A stretch of 49,862 nucleotides of DNA from JAVBTR01 sp031556065 (GCA_031556065.1 JAVBTR010000015.1:1-49862), one strand, 5' to 3'; numbered from the stretch's first letter, positions 39,151-47,812 are shown. Program-made: numbers and translations. Notes: a model not told the origin generated them from the letters alone.

Positions 39151-39213
39151 AGTTTTCTTTTGGTAGAGCGCGAGGCCCCGTTTTCTTTTTCTTAAAAGAA
39201 AACGGGGTCTCGC
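39151..39213 (-). repeat. Long-hairpin repeat, copy 3
   Basis: Read on the minus strand: a 20-bp stem (39,170-39,189 and 39,194-39,213, one G-U pair) with loop AAGA, arms GCGAGACCCCG... and CGGGGCCTCGC, then the tail GCTCTACCAAAAGAAAACT (39,151-39,169). The middle of the stem differs from copies 1 and 2 but stays paired. It begins five bases past the stop of the small acidic gene. Confidence 0.87.
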
Positions 39214-39538
39214 AAAATAAATCCAAAACAAAGTAACCCCACTCCGGGAATGAATCCCGGAGCAGGGGAGGCCATGTCATGGACAGTGAACTCTGAATGA
39301 GAGATTTCTGTCAGGGGACACGGGGATTGGTGCAGATGCTACGCTTCTTTGCCTCTTTTGCCTCTTGCCGCATCCAAGCCGGCGAAGAAAAATGGTCGCC
39401 GCACGATTACCAAGCGGTCTATCTCCCGCCTGCCTCACCACTATCATACCCACGAGAAAATAAAAAATGCGCCGTTGGTAAAAAAAAGATATGTAAACAT
39501 CAAAAGAACATTTGTATCGGGGGCAGGAATCCCAGCAC
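39214..39538. other. Intergenic stretch without a supported gene
   Basis: Contains a hairpin CTCCGGGA/TCCCGGAG (39,242-39,249 and 39,255-39,262) and, at about 39,264-39,283, a sequence GGGGAGGCCATGTCATGGAC resembling the start of the SNF2 gene at 39,603 (GGAGGCAATGTCATGGAGA). Open frames in 39,277-39,639 on both strands have no RBS or familiar residues. It may hold a small RNA ended by the terminator that follows. Confidence 0.4.
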
Positions 39539-39573
39539 AAAAAGGCGAATAGGTTTAGAATGCGCCTTTTTTT
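39539..39573 (+). terminator. Orphan terminator upstream of the SNF2 gene
   Basis: AAAAAGGCG (39,539-39,547) and CGCCTTTTT (39,563-39,571) form a 9-bp stem, followed by more T. The gene it serves is unclear: no coding region ends nearby, so it may close an unannotated transcript of the preceding stretch or lie in the SNF2 leader. Confidence 0.65.
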
Positions 39574-39613
39574 ATGCAAAGCAGGATAAAGGCCGGGAGA
39601 AGGAGGCAATGTC

Positions 39614-42600
39614 ATGGAGAGCATGGAGCCCATAGACACGCAAGCACAGCGGGAAGAGGAGCTTTTAAAGGGTCAGCTGCTTTTTCGCCGTGGGGGCGTA
39701 CGGCTTTTATCCAATGATGGGGCAAATATCCGTTTTGCGGTAACTGAAAATGAAAAGCGCCGCGAAGTGATCATTCGGCTGGAGCAAAGACCATTATGCT
39801 CTTGCGATACATATAAACAATTGGGCACATGCTGCCACATTACCGCAGCACAGACCCATCTTAGGCAATCGGGCTTATATGAAGAAATAAAGAAAAAGAG
39901 GGCGGTGCTGTTTGCGCCCAAGCTTTTCGATGCCATGGAAAGCGCCCTGCCCAAATCCGGTAATCTGCAAATGGAAGTCACCCTGTTTTTAGATAACGAC
40001 GGCGATGAGCCCGGCATGCGCATTGGCATCCGCATTGGGGAAGACCGGCTGTACGTCATTCGCAGCATCCCACAATTTTTAGATGCCATGGAGGAAGGCA
40101 CCGCTGTTTCCTTTGGCAAGGGCTTTACTTTTCAGCCAGAATGGATGCACTTCACCAAATCGGAACAGCGGGTGCTCTCTATTCTGCGGGGGTTCTGCCT
40201 TGCCCGGGATGAAGCCGGCGGCACCCGGCACGGCGCGGAAGCGCGCACGCTGAAGCTGCCGGATGTATTTAAAACCCAGGTGCTTTTAGCCTTGGGCGAT
40301 ATGAACTTCCGTGTAGCGGTGGACGGGGTCATGTACCCGGTTCAAGGCATCGCACAAATGGACCTGCCCATTCATTATACCGTCATTGGTTCCCAGCGGG
40401 TTGTTACCTTAAAGGCGGATTTTGCTCAGGGTATCCTGCCCGTGTTAAAAGATTGTGGTACCGTGTTTTACAAAGGCAAGCTTTATACCGTGCCACGTTA
40501 TAAAAAAGCCGTGCTGCCCCTGCTCTTAAAACAGCAAGCGGATGGCGAAGCCCTCTTCTCCTTCCCTCCTGCCGATTTCGAACGGTTCTTTTCAGAGCTG
40601 CTGCCCTTCCTGCATTTATCGGGCACCGTCTCCCTTAGCGAAGAACTGAAGGGAAGGCTTATCAGTCACCCGTTACAGACCAAAGTCTATTTAGATAAGG
40701 CTGGCAGCGACGTTACCGCCAAGGTGGCCTTCTGCTATGGCGATAACCAGATCGATCCCTTCGACCCGGACAGCGCCAAGGGCCTTTTGCTTTTGCGGGA
40801 TCCAGCAGAGCGCGCCCTGCTGGACGAGCTGGCCAATGCGGGCTTTCGTGTGCGCAAGAACCTTGTCTACCTAACCGGTCAGGACCTGATCTACCGCTTT
40901 TTCGAAACCGGACTGGAAACCCTTCAGCAAAACGCCGAAGTATTTCTAAGCAAGGATTTCAAGCGTCTAGCCCCCCGCAAGCCCCTGCTTCAAGGTGCCA
41001 TGCGCCTCAATGGTGCGCGTCTGGAGCTGAACCTCACCGACGATGGCAAACCCATCGACAACCTGCTGCCCATCCTTGAAGCCCTTAAAATGCGCAAGAA
41101 ATACTTCCGTTTGGAAGACGGCGCCTTCGTTGATTTAACCGGCTTGGAGGATTGGCAAGAACTGGCCGAAGCGATTTATGACAGTGCCCAGGCCGAAGGC
41201 GGCGGTGTTATGCACCGGGGCGCGCTGGAACTAAGCGCCTGCCGCACACTGTATATCAACACGCTTCTAAAGCATTCCCAGCTGCCCATGGAAACAGACA
41301 GCGGGGTGGAAAATGCTGTAAGCGCCCTTGCCAATCCAGGGGAAAACGAAATAGCCGATATTCCCCTGCTCAAAGAGCTAAGGCCCTACCAGCGCCGGGG
41401 TCTTAACTGGCTTAATAGCCTGTACAAAATGCGCATGGGCGGCATTCTGGCCGATGACATGGGCCTTGGCAAAACTGTACAGGTTATTTCTCTGTTGGCC
41501 GCCGTGGCCAAGGAGGAGGGGCGTATGCCTTCTATTATCGTCTGCCCTTCCAGCCTTTGCTACAACTGGCTCTACGAACTGAAGCGCTTTGCCCCCAAGC
41601 TCAAGGCCGTGGTGCTCTCCGGCAGCCAAGGCAAGCGCGGCGCGGACATTGCCCTTATTAAAGAAAAGCGGGATGTGGATGCCGTCATCACCTCTTATCC
41701 CCTCATTCGCCGGGATATTGACAAGCTAAGCGAGATTCCTTTCCGCTTCGCCATTCTGGATGAAGCTCAGTATATCAAAAATGCCCAATCCGTTGGCGCG
41801 GCGGCCGTCAAACAGCTAAACGCCATTACCCGCTTCGCCCTTTCCGGCACGCCCATGGAGAACAGTATTTCCGAGCTTTGGTCTCTTTTCGATTTTGTTC
41901 TCCCCGGTTATTTGGACAACTATTCCGCCTTTCTGCACCGCTATGCTGAAGGCGAGCGCAACGATGAACTGCTGCGGAAGATTCGTCCCTTCCTTCTGCG
42001 CCGCCTTAAAACCGATGTGCTATCAGAGCTGCCCAAGAAGATCGAAACCACCCTGTACGCCCAAATGCCCACCGAACAGGATCTAATCTACCGTGCCGCC
42101 AAGCTGCGCTTGTACGAACGTGTAGACGGCCTGCTAAAAGAAAAGGGCATGCAAAAAGGCCGCACAGAAGTACTATCCGCCATCACAGAACTGCGGCAAA
42201 TTTGCTGCCACCCCACCCTTTGCCTGCCGGATTATTCCGGTGCCAGCGGCAAAATGGAAATGCTCATGGATATTCTCCCCGCCGCCCTTGAAGCGGGCCA
42301 CCGTGTACTTCTCTTCTCCCAGTTCACCGGCATGCTCAAGCTCTTACAGCGCCGCTTCGCCGCCGATGGGATTCACGCCATGTACCTGGACGGCGAAACG
42401 CCCCCCTCCAAGCGTTTAGAAATGACAAAGGCCTTCAATGAAGGCGAGGCGCAGGTCTTCCTCATCAGCCTGAAAGCGGGCGGCACAGGGCTGAACCTCA
42501 CTGGTGCGGACATGGTCATTCATTACGATCCCTGGTGGAACCCTGCCGCCGAAGATCAGGCCACCGACCGCGCTTACCGTATCGGCCAGACAAAATCCGT

Positions 42601-42754
42601 GGACGTGATCCGCCTCATTACCCACGATACCATCGAAGAACAGGTTCAAAAGCTTTCCAAAAAGAAAAAAGCCCTCTTTGATAAGCTGATCACCGCCGGG
42701 GAAGAAATGCCCGACAAGCTATCAGAGGACGACGTGAGAGCGTTGTTTGTGTAG
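39614..42754 (+). CDS. SWIM-domain SNF2-family helicase
   Basis: A 1,046-residue protein. A SWIM zinc finger near residues 56-82 (CSCDTYKQLGTCCHI, pattern CxCx(n)CxH) precedes a long middle domain typical of bacterial SNF2-associated proteins, then the helicase: LRPYQRRGLNWLNSLYKMRMGGILADDMGLGKTVQ (Walker A), DEAQYIKNAQSVGAAAV, SGTPMENSISELWSLFDFVLPGYL, and motifs V-VI with LISLKAGGTGLNLTGADMVIHYDPWWNPAAEDQATDRAYRIGQ. ATG at 39,614 has GGAGG 7 bases upstream. This is a DNA-translocase-type ATPase; role probably in transcription recycling or repair (RapA-like). Confidence 0.93.
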   Translation: MESMEPIDTQAQREEELLKGQLLFRRGGVRLLSNDGANIRFAVTENEKRREVIIRLEQRPLCSCDTYKQLGTCCHITAAQTHLRQSGLYEEIKKKRAVLFAPKLFDAMESALPKSGNLQMEVTLFLDNDGDEPGMRIGIRIGEDRLYVIRSIPQFLDAMEEGTAVSFGKGFTFQPEWMHFTKSEQRVLSILRGFCLARDEAGGTRHGAEARTLKLPDVFKTQVLLALGDMNFRVAVDGVMYPVQGIAQMDLPIHYTVIGSQRVVTLKADFAQGILPVLKDCGTVFYKGKLYTVPRYKKAVLPLLLKQQADGEALFSFPPADFERFFSELLPFLHLSGTVSLSEELKGRLISHPLQTKVYLDKAGSDVTAKVAFCYGDNQIDPFDPDSAKGLLLLRDPAERALLDELANAGFRVRKNLVYLTGQDLIYRFFETGLETLQQNAEVFLSKDFKRLAPRKPLLQGAMRLNGARLELNLTDDGKPIDNLLPILEALKMRKKYFRLEDGAFVDLTGLEDWQELAEAIYDSAQAEGGGVMHRGALELSACRTLYINTLLKHSQLPMETDSGVENAVSALANPGENEIADIPLLKELRPYQRRGLNWLNSLYKMRMGGILADDMGLGKTVQVISLLAAVAKEEGRMPSIIVCPSSLCYNWLYELKRFAPKLKAVVLSGSQGKRGADIALIKEKRDVDAVITSYPLIRRDIDKLSEIPFRFAILDEAQYIKNAQSVGAAAVKQLNAITRFALSGTPMENSISELWSLFDFVLPGYLDNYSAFLHRYAEGERNDELLRKIRPFLLRRLKTDVLSELPKKIETTLYAQMPTEQDLIYRAAKLRLYERVDGLLKEKGMQKGRTEVLSAITELRQICCHPTLCLPDYSGASGKMEMLMDILPAALEAGHRVLLFSQFTGMLKLLQRRFAADGIHAMYLDGETPPSKRLEMTKAFNEGEAQVFLISLKAGGTGLNLTGADMVIHYDPWWNPAAEDQATDRAYRIGQTKSVDVIRLITHDTIEEQVQKLSKKKKALFDKLITAGEEMPDKLSEDDVRALFV

Positions 42755-42907
42755 GTGATGATTATGCAGAAACCCCTTTGGAGATAGCGTTTGTTAAGGT
42801 AGCATTTTCAAATTGCCAGCTTCTCGCTTCATTGCTGCCAGAATGACAGTTGTCAAGGGGCTCAATATCTATGATATCCTATTGGGGATGATAAATCGGG
42901 TGTTCAA

Positions 42908-43615
42908 TTAGCGCAGCTTGAGCTTAGTGAGCCCCTGCCGAAAGCGTACTAAATCCGATGTTGGGAACGGCTTGCCATGAGCGGGGTATATCATTTCTGC
43001 CCCGCTATGAATCATGGTATCCCACGAATGGGTGTAATCCTTCACAGCTTCGATCCATATAATATTTCTATGGATGCTTGGAAAGCCATTCATGGCAGCA
43101 TCGCCACAAAACAACTGCCTGTCATCCGTTAACAAACCAATTGAATCTGCCGTATGCCCAGGCAAAGAAACAATATCAACATTCATCCCCATAACCCTTA
43201 GGGGCTGCGAATCATGATCCCATAAGATAGCCCGCTGGGGTACCTCATAGGGTGGAAAGCAATGATCCCCTTTGCCAAATAACTTCATAGATTCCACAAA
43301 TGCTTTTGCCAATTTTCCGGAGCACCCTCCAATCCATGGGTTCTGCCCCGCTAATAAACGTTCCGCTGCTTTGCGATCCGCAATCAAAGTAGCACTGGAA
43401 GCTGATAAAAGCTCGGGCAGAAATCCAGCGTGATCGTCATGAGCGTGGGTTAAAAATACATATTTTATCTCTTTTAAGCTTATTTTTCGAGCGCACAAGG
43501 ACTTAATATATCGGTCAAACCCGCCTTCATATCCCGTATCAATGGCAATGTAGCCATTGGGGATTTCAAGCAGGTACTGGCACATAACCATATTCCCAAG
43601 GTTATGATAACGCAT
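42908..43615 (-). CDS. Metallo-beta-lactamase-fold hydrolase
   Basis: A 235-residue MBL-fold protein: YGIAIDTGYEGG-like IAIDTGY, then the metal motif THAHDDHAG, a loop with LPGHTADSIG and FCGDAAMNG, and the last His in YPAHGKP. The ATG at 43,615 gives MRYHNLGNMVMCQYLLEI, a usual family start, with AGTAGGA in front; the frame continues upstream to 43,747 without family character. It is downstream of the ABC permease on the same strand; the 194 bases between hold nothing recognised. Substrate unknown. Confidence 0.85.
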   Translation of the reverse strand: MRYHNLGNMVMCQYLLEIPNGYIAIDTGYEGGFDRYIKSLCARKISLKEIKYVFLTHAHDDHAGFLPELLSASSATLIADRKAAERLLAGQNPWIGGCSGKLAKAFVESMKLFGKGDHCFPPYEVPQRAILWDHDSQPLRVMGMNVDIVSLPGHTADSIGLLTDDRQLFCGDAAMNGFPSIHRNIIWIEAVKDYTHSWDTMIHSGAEMIYPAHGKPFPTSDLVRFRQGLTKLKLR

Positions 43616-43809
43616 AAATATCCTACTCCCTTCATACCTCCACGATCCAACGAAGCGCAAGCCTTCACGGTTTGCATCTGAATCAGCACCAGATTTCAAC
43701 CTGATCCAATGCTTTTCTGGGCCCGGTAAAAGGCTCCAGTTGTTCATGCTGTATCAGATTACCCGAATCTAGCGTATGGATATGTAATAAGTCTGGTTTG
43801 CTCAGCATT

Positions 43810-44538
43810 TTAATTGTCCAGCCGCTTGCGCCGGTAAACCAAGCCGAAAGCCAGGGCCGGAAGGACAACCCAAGCCAATAGCACCAAGAAGCCTTGGACT
43901 CCCAGCGGAGAAAACAGGCTGCCACCCTCTTGCAGGGAATTAAACAAACGCATGACCCACTCAATGGGGGTAAATTGGGCAATAGCCGCCAGAAAAGGGC
44001 TCATGCTCCCTAGCATAGGAGGAAGCAGCAATATCAAAGAAATGGGCGCAGAAAGTACCCCGGTAGACATCTGATCCTTACAAACAAGGCCGATGATAGC
44101 GCCAATTAGAAGAAGGCCAAGAGAGCCGATTGTAACCAGAAGCAAGTAGACCAGCAAAAGATTGACAGGGCTTCCCGTAATGAAAAAGCAAGCTATGGAT
44201 AGCAGCTCCAGCAACATCAGCGTTAAAAGGATTTTGCTGGCGATAAACTCTGCCGCCGTTACGCCGGAGAGCATTAGGGTACGCAGGGTATGCTTCTCTT
44301 TTTCTTCCGCCACCAGTGTGGCCAAAAAGCTGGTTGGGATCAAGGCCAAGGTCATCCCGGTGACCATATTTAATACAAAACTTGTTGGCATATCTTCCAT
44401 CATGCCGCTGAAAATATTGGTGTACAAAACCCCAAAAACAAGCGGCAAAATCACCAGAATCATCACGTTCATGTTTTGAAGGGTGTCCTTGCAATCTTTT
44501 TTAAAAAGCGCAGCGATCACTTTCAATCTTCTTTTCAT
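43810..44538 (-). CDS. ABC-2 type exporter permease
   Basis: A 242-residue membrane protein with six helices (about 25-45, 55-75, 102-122, 128-150, 165-190, 215-235) in the ABC-2 pattern, and the typical loop EEKEKHTLRTLMLSGVTAAEFIASKIL after helix 2. It overlaps the ATPase stop by four bases (ATGA), so it is translated with it. Members export drugs, lipids or peptides; the substrate is unknown. A stop at the end is 194 bases before the MBL gene start. Confidence 0.88.
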   Translation of the reverse strand: MKRRLKVIAALFKKDCKDTLQNMNVMILVILPLVFGVLYTNIFSGMMEDMPTSFVLNMVTGMTLALIPTSFLATLVAEEKEKHTLRTLMLSGVTAAEFIASKILLTLMLLELLSIACFFITGSPVNLLLVYLLLVTIGSLGLLLIGAIIGLVCKDQMSTGVLSAPISLILLLPPMLGSMSPFLAAIAQFTPIEWVMRLFNSLQEGGSLFSPLGVQGFLVLLAWVVLPALAFGLVYRRKRLDN

Positions 44539-45380
44539 GCCAATTCCCTCCCCGTTACCTTTAGAAAGATTTGTTCCAGATTAGGCTCTTGGGAATGAAT
44601 CCGGCACAGCTTTCTGTCACCGATTTGCTCCGCCAATATTTTAAGTCCCTGGGCGGAGTTTTGCCCAGTAACCATCTGGCCGTCGGAGAGTTCCGCTATG
44701 ACTTGCCCTGAAGCGTATTTTAATTTCAACTGGGATGGAATCCCCATTTCTTCAATGTGGCCTTGATTAAGGAAGGCTACCCGATGGCAGAGCTTATCTG
44801 CCTCCTCCATGTTATGGGTGGTTAAAAAGATGGTTGTGCCCCCCTGGTTCAATTTACGCAGAAGCTTGTGAATAGAAAGGGTATTGGCTGGATCCAGTGC
44901 GGCGGTAGGCTCGTCCAGAAAAAGCAACTCAGGTTTATGCAAAATAGCTCGAGCCAGAATCACCCGCTGCTTCATCCCCTTGGAAAGCACCTTGGCTTTT
45001 TTACCCCGGTCTTCATAAAGCCCCACATCGCTAAGCACTTCGTCTACAACAGCTTTCGGTAAACCCTTGATCTGGGCAAACACAGAAAGGTTATCCCAAA
45101 CGGATAGCCGCTCATACAGGCCGCTGTTGTCAGTGAGGATACCGATATGATGGTAATCCTCCAAGGCAAAGGTCGAAATATCCCGGCCAAAGACGGTGAT
45201 TTCACCCCTGTCGGGAACCAGTTGCCGGGTTAGCAGTTTAATAGTGGTGGTTTTCCCCGCGCCGGAAGGCCCCAGAAAACCGAAAATTTCGCCCCTTTCG
45301 ATGTCGAAGCTAAGGGCCTTTAGGGCAGTGATGTTCCCAAAGTTTTTTTGAACATTGGACATGGTAATGGCTTTACTCAA
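44535..45380 (-). CDS. ABC exporter ATPase
   Basis: A 281-residue nucleotide-binding protein: Walker A GPSGAGKTTTIKLL, Q-loop region, signature LSKGMKQRVILARAIL, Walker B LLFLDEPTAALDP and H-loop TTHNMEEAD. It has a C-terminal extension of about 60 residues typical of DrrA/CcmA-type transporters. The permease follows with an overlapping start. The start at 45,380 has a GGAGGCGG just upstream, 15 bases after the truncated MBL gene. Confidence 0.95.
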   Translation of the reverse strand: MSKAITMSNVQKNFGNITALKALSFDIERGEIFGFLGPSGAGKTTTIKLLTRQLVPDRGEITVFGRDISTFALEDYHHIGILTDNSGLYERLSVWDNLSVFAQIKGLPKAVVDEVLSDVGLYEDRGKKAKVLSKGMKQRVILARAILHKPELLFLDEPTAALDPANTLSIHKLLRKLNQGGTTIFLTTHNMEEADKLCHRVAFLNQGHIEEMGIPSQLKLKYASGQVIAELSDGQMVTGQNSAQGLKILAEQIGDRKLCRIHSQEPNLEQIFLKVTGRELA

Positions 45381-45395
45381 GTGTGCTCCGCCTCC

Positions 45396-45704
45396 TTAAT
45401 GGATCTTTGATAAAGGAAACGCCCCGTTAAGCCAGTTGGTTTCTTCTCCGTGTGCATAGAAATTCGGATAATACTTATGTCCCCCGATATGATCCCAATG
45501 AACATGAGTGGCTACAGCGATAACAGGCCGATCCGTTAATTTGTCAACCTGCTCCTTTATGTTTTCAATACCCAACCCGGTATCAATGAGCAAGCTATAT
45601 TTATTACCATTCAGCAAATAAGCATGGGATTCCTCCCAATGCCTGTACTCGCTGATGATATGAGTATCAGCGTCTATATGTTCAATCGTAAACCAGTTCC
45701 CCAT
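45396..45704 (-). pseudogene. Truncated metallo-beta-lactamase-fold gene
   Basis: A 102-residue frame with the N-terminal half of an MBL-fold protein: MGNWFTIEHIDADTHIISEYRHWEESHAYLL, SLLIDTGLGIENIKEQVDKL and THVHWDHIGGHKYYPNFYAHGEE. It stops after LNGAFPLSKIH, where a family member normally continues for more than 130 residues with the remaining metal ligands. The ABC ATPase gene begins directly after. A deletion or an insertion of the ABC module probably removed the 3' half; alternatively a frameshift lies past the window of similarity. Unlikely to be active. Confidence 0.75.
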
Positions 45705-45734
45705 TCTATACGCCTATCCTTTCCCATGATATGA

Positions 45735-46379
45735 TTACGCCAACGGCGCAGTATGAAAATTAAGCAAATAACCATCGGCAATTTCTTTTATAGCACTCAT
45801 ATGGTGCTTTGAATACTTATCGTAAACACCATAGACCATCATTCCAGCTTGCTTGGCACTCTTAATCGCGGGCAGAACATCTTCAAAAACAATGCATTGT
45901 TGCGGCGGGATTCCAAGACGCTCGCTTGCCAAAAGAAAGATATCCGGTGCTTCTTTGCCTTTTCCCACTTCATCCGTAGAACACAACACATCGAAAAGTT
46001 CGTAGATGCCGTTGTTTATCAGACAGGGCTTGTATAGCTTTTCAGGCAGTGCTGTTGCAATAGCCAATTGGATGCCCTGGGCTTTCAAATTTAGGAGATA
46101 CGCTTTTGCATAAGGCTGCAAGTTAACATTGTGCGCGTACTCATATTCAGCCATGTCATTCCACTCGGCCATGACATCCTTCACGTTTTCAGGCAAACCG
46201 AACAGATCAATTGTGTATTTTGCGGCTTGGATAAAACTCCGGGCACAGATTTCAGTAACATAATTGTCGGGCACAGTTAAGCCACGCTTAGATAAAAACA
46301 TTATATCAATCTTTTCCCATATGTCCATTGAATCAAGCAAGGTTCCATCAAGATCAAAAATGGCCGCATTAAAGCCCAT
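45735..46379 (-). CDS. HAD-superfamily phosphatase of the thiamin operon
   Basis: A 214-residue HAD phosphatase with motif I FDLDGTLLDS, motif II IATALP (Ser/Thr position), the Lys of KGKEAPDIFLLASERLG and FEDVLPAIKSAKQAG with motif IV acidic pair; cap I sits between. This matches the beta-phosphoglucomutase-like/phosphatase branch. The ATG at 46,379 has GGGGGC 6 bases upstream and overlaps thiE. Being last in the thiamin operon suggests it dephosphorylates thiamin phosphate or another pathway intermediate; the thiL gene is not in the window. This role is inferred from position alone. Confidence 0.82.
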   Translation of the reverse strand: MGFNAAIFDLDGTLLDSMDIWEKIDIMFLSKRGLTVPDNYVTEICARSFIQAAKYTIDLFGLPENVKDVMAEWNDMAEYEYAHNVNLQPYAKAYLLNLKAQGIQLAIATALPEKLYKPCLINNGIYELFDVLCSTDEVGKGKEAPDIFLLASERLGIPPQQCIVFEDVLPAIKSAKQAGMMVYGVYDKYSKHHMSAIKEIADGYLLNFHTAPLA

Positions 46380-47013
46380 GATTCTGCCCCCTTGCAAAAG
46401 CCTGTTTCATTTCCTCCGCCGCCTGTTTAATATCCGGCTGTGAAAGGATAGCGGACACCACCGCCAAGCCGTCTACGCCATAGGATGCAAATTCTGCGGC
46501 GTTTTCTTTGTTTATGCCGCCGATCACCACAATAGGGAGTGCTACCGCTGCCCGTATAGCTTTGAGTTCCGACCTTGTGACGATCTCCGCATCGTCCTTC
46601 GTTCCAGTGGGGAACATGGCGCCCACTCCCAGGTAATCAGCCCCGTCAGCCACCGCTTTCATTGCTTCGGCAACAGAGCCCACAGACACCCCCAGAATCA
46701 TGTCATCGCCGATCATCTTTCGCGCTGCTGCGGCAGGGATATCGCTTTGGCCCATATGTACCCCGTCAGCTCCCACAGCCATAGCAATATCTATCCGATC
46801 GTTGACGATTAAGGGTATTCCCCTATGCTCTGTAAGCTCCTTGATTGTGGCCGCTGTCTTATAGAAATCAATGGATGACTGCGTTTTCTCCCTTAGTTGA
46901 ATCAACGTGCAGCCCCCCGAAACAGCTTGCTCTACAGCTTCGTACAAGGTGCTTGTACTCATCAAAGCTTGGTCTGTTACAAGATAGAGGGTATAATCAA
47001 TGGTTTTCTTCAT
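46369..47013 (-). CDS. thiE: Thiamin-phosphate synthase
   Basis: A 214-residue TIM-barrel enzyme that joins hydroxymethylpyrimidine diphosphate with thiazole phosphate to thiamin monophosphate. GCTLIQLREK, PLIVNDRIDIAMAVGADGVHMGQSD, GADYLGVGAMFPTGTKDDA and PIVVIGGINKENAAEF are the family's phosphate and pyrimidine-binding blocks. The ATG at 47,013 has GAAAGGGCG in front and overlaps the thiM stop. Fourth gene of the thiamin operon. Confidence 0.97.
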   Translation of the reverse strand: MKKTIDYTLYLVTDQALMSTSTLYEAVEQAVSGGCTLIQLREKTQSSIDFYKTAATIKELTEHRGIPLIVNDRIDIAMAVGADGVHMGQSDIPAAAARKMIGDDMILGVSVGSVAEAMKAVADGADYLGVGAMFPTGTKDDAEIVTRSELKAIRAAVALPIVVIGGINKENAAEFASYGVDGLAVVSAILSQPDIKQAAEEMKQAFARGQNHGL

Positions 47014-47812
47014 GTATCTTCGCCCTTTCTGCAATGATACTGCTGTTCAGCTTTCCGATTTCATCAATTAGCGAAACACGGAAGCTGCCAAAGCCAAAAC
47101 TTCCTACTTTTTCACAGGCAAGCTCTCCGGCAATACCCATACACAGGATACCCCCAGCCGCAGAGATAAACGGTTCAGTGTTTGCTCCGCAAAAAGCGCC
47201 GATTAATGTGGTACACATACAGCCAGTTCCGGTCACACCACAAAGCGCTTCATGCCCGTTTTCAATGCACAGCACACGCTGTCCATCTGAAATGACATCA
47301 ATTTTTCCGGTAATGGCAGCCACACATTTATACTTATCTGCACAGCGTTTTGCAAGTTCTACGCTGTTCTGCGACAGATCCTCAACTGCTGCGTCAACGC
47401 CCTTGGTGTTGGCATAAGCTTCCGTTAGATAACGGATTTCCGAAAGATTACCTCGAATGACACTGAATTTGATCTTTTCAAGCAATAGAGAAACGGTTTC
47501 ATTGCGAAGCTTCGACGCGCCAGCGCCCACGGGGTCTAAAACAACCGGAATACCACGCTTATTTGCTTCTATCCCAGCGCAGACCATCGATTCCACGGTT
47601 CTTTTGTTCAGCGTACCGATATTAAGTACGAGACTCCGTGATATGGCGGTAATATTGCAAACCTCCTCAGTATCATCCGCCATGATGGGGGACGCTCCAA
47701 TAGCAAGGCAGATATTCGCGCAATCATTGACGGTGACGTAATTGGTAATATGATGCACCAAAGGTTTTTCTTTTTTTACGCTATCCAATTGTGAAATGAT
47801 TTGACTAATCAT
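46997..47812 (-). CDS. thiM: Hydroxyethylthiazole kinase
   Basis: A 271-residue ribokinase-like kinase that phosphorylates 4-methyl-5-hydroxyethylthiazole in salvage. Family blocks PLVHHITNYVTVNDCANICLAIGASPIMADD, LVLNIGTL, VVLDPVGAGAS, NLSEIRYL and ALCGVTGTGCMCTTLIGAF are present, the last being the catalytic GTGC loop. It overlaps thiE by 17 bases and thiD by four. Presence of thiM rather than thiG/thiH indicates salvage of the thiazole. Confidence 0.97.
   Translation of the reverse strand: MISQIISQLDSVKKEKPLVHHITNYVTVNDCANICLAIGASPIMADDTEEVCNITAISRSLVLNIGTLNKRTVESMVCAGIEANKRGIPVVLDPVGAGASKLRNETVSLLLEKIKFSVIRGNLSEIRYLTEAYANTKGVDAAVEDLSQNSVELAKRCADKYKCVAAITGKIDVISDGQRVLCIENGHEALCGVTGTGCMCTTLIGAFCGANTEPFISAAGGILCMGIAGELACEKVGSFGFGSFRVSLIDEIGKLNSSIIAERAKIHEENH

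Larger units (their letters stand above)
38701..39169. mobile_element. Inverted-repeat-flanked XRE/small-protein cassette
   Basis: The 19-base GCTCTACCAAAAGAAAACT at 38,701-38,719 and its exact reverse complement at 39,151-39,169 flank the divergent XRE gene and the small acidic gene and nothing else. Each arm is also the tail of a structured repeat, the large one on the left and a long hairpin on the right. No transposase or recombinase lies within. Mobility is inferred only from this layout. Confidence 0.45.

Noticed and set aside
39214..39573. SRP RNA, tmRNA or RNase P RNA
   Set aside because: The hairpin and terminator prompted the check, but none of the invariant sequences of these RNAs is present.
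39277..39639. Two overlapping frames of 112-120 residues on opposite strands
   Set aside because: Neither has an RBS or a recognisable domain; both cross the orphan terminator.
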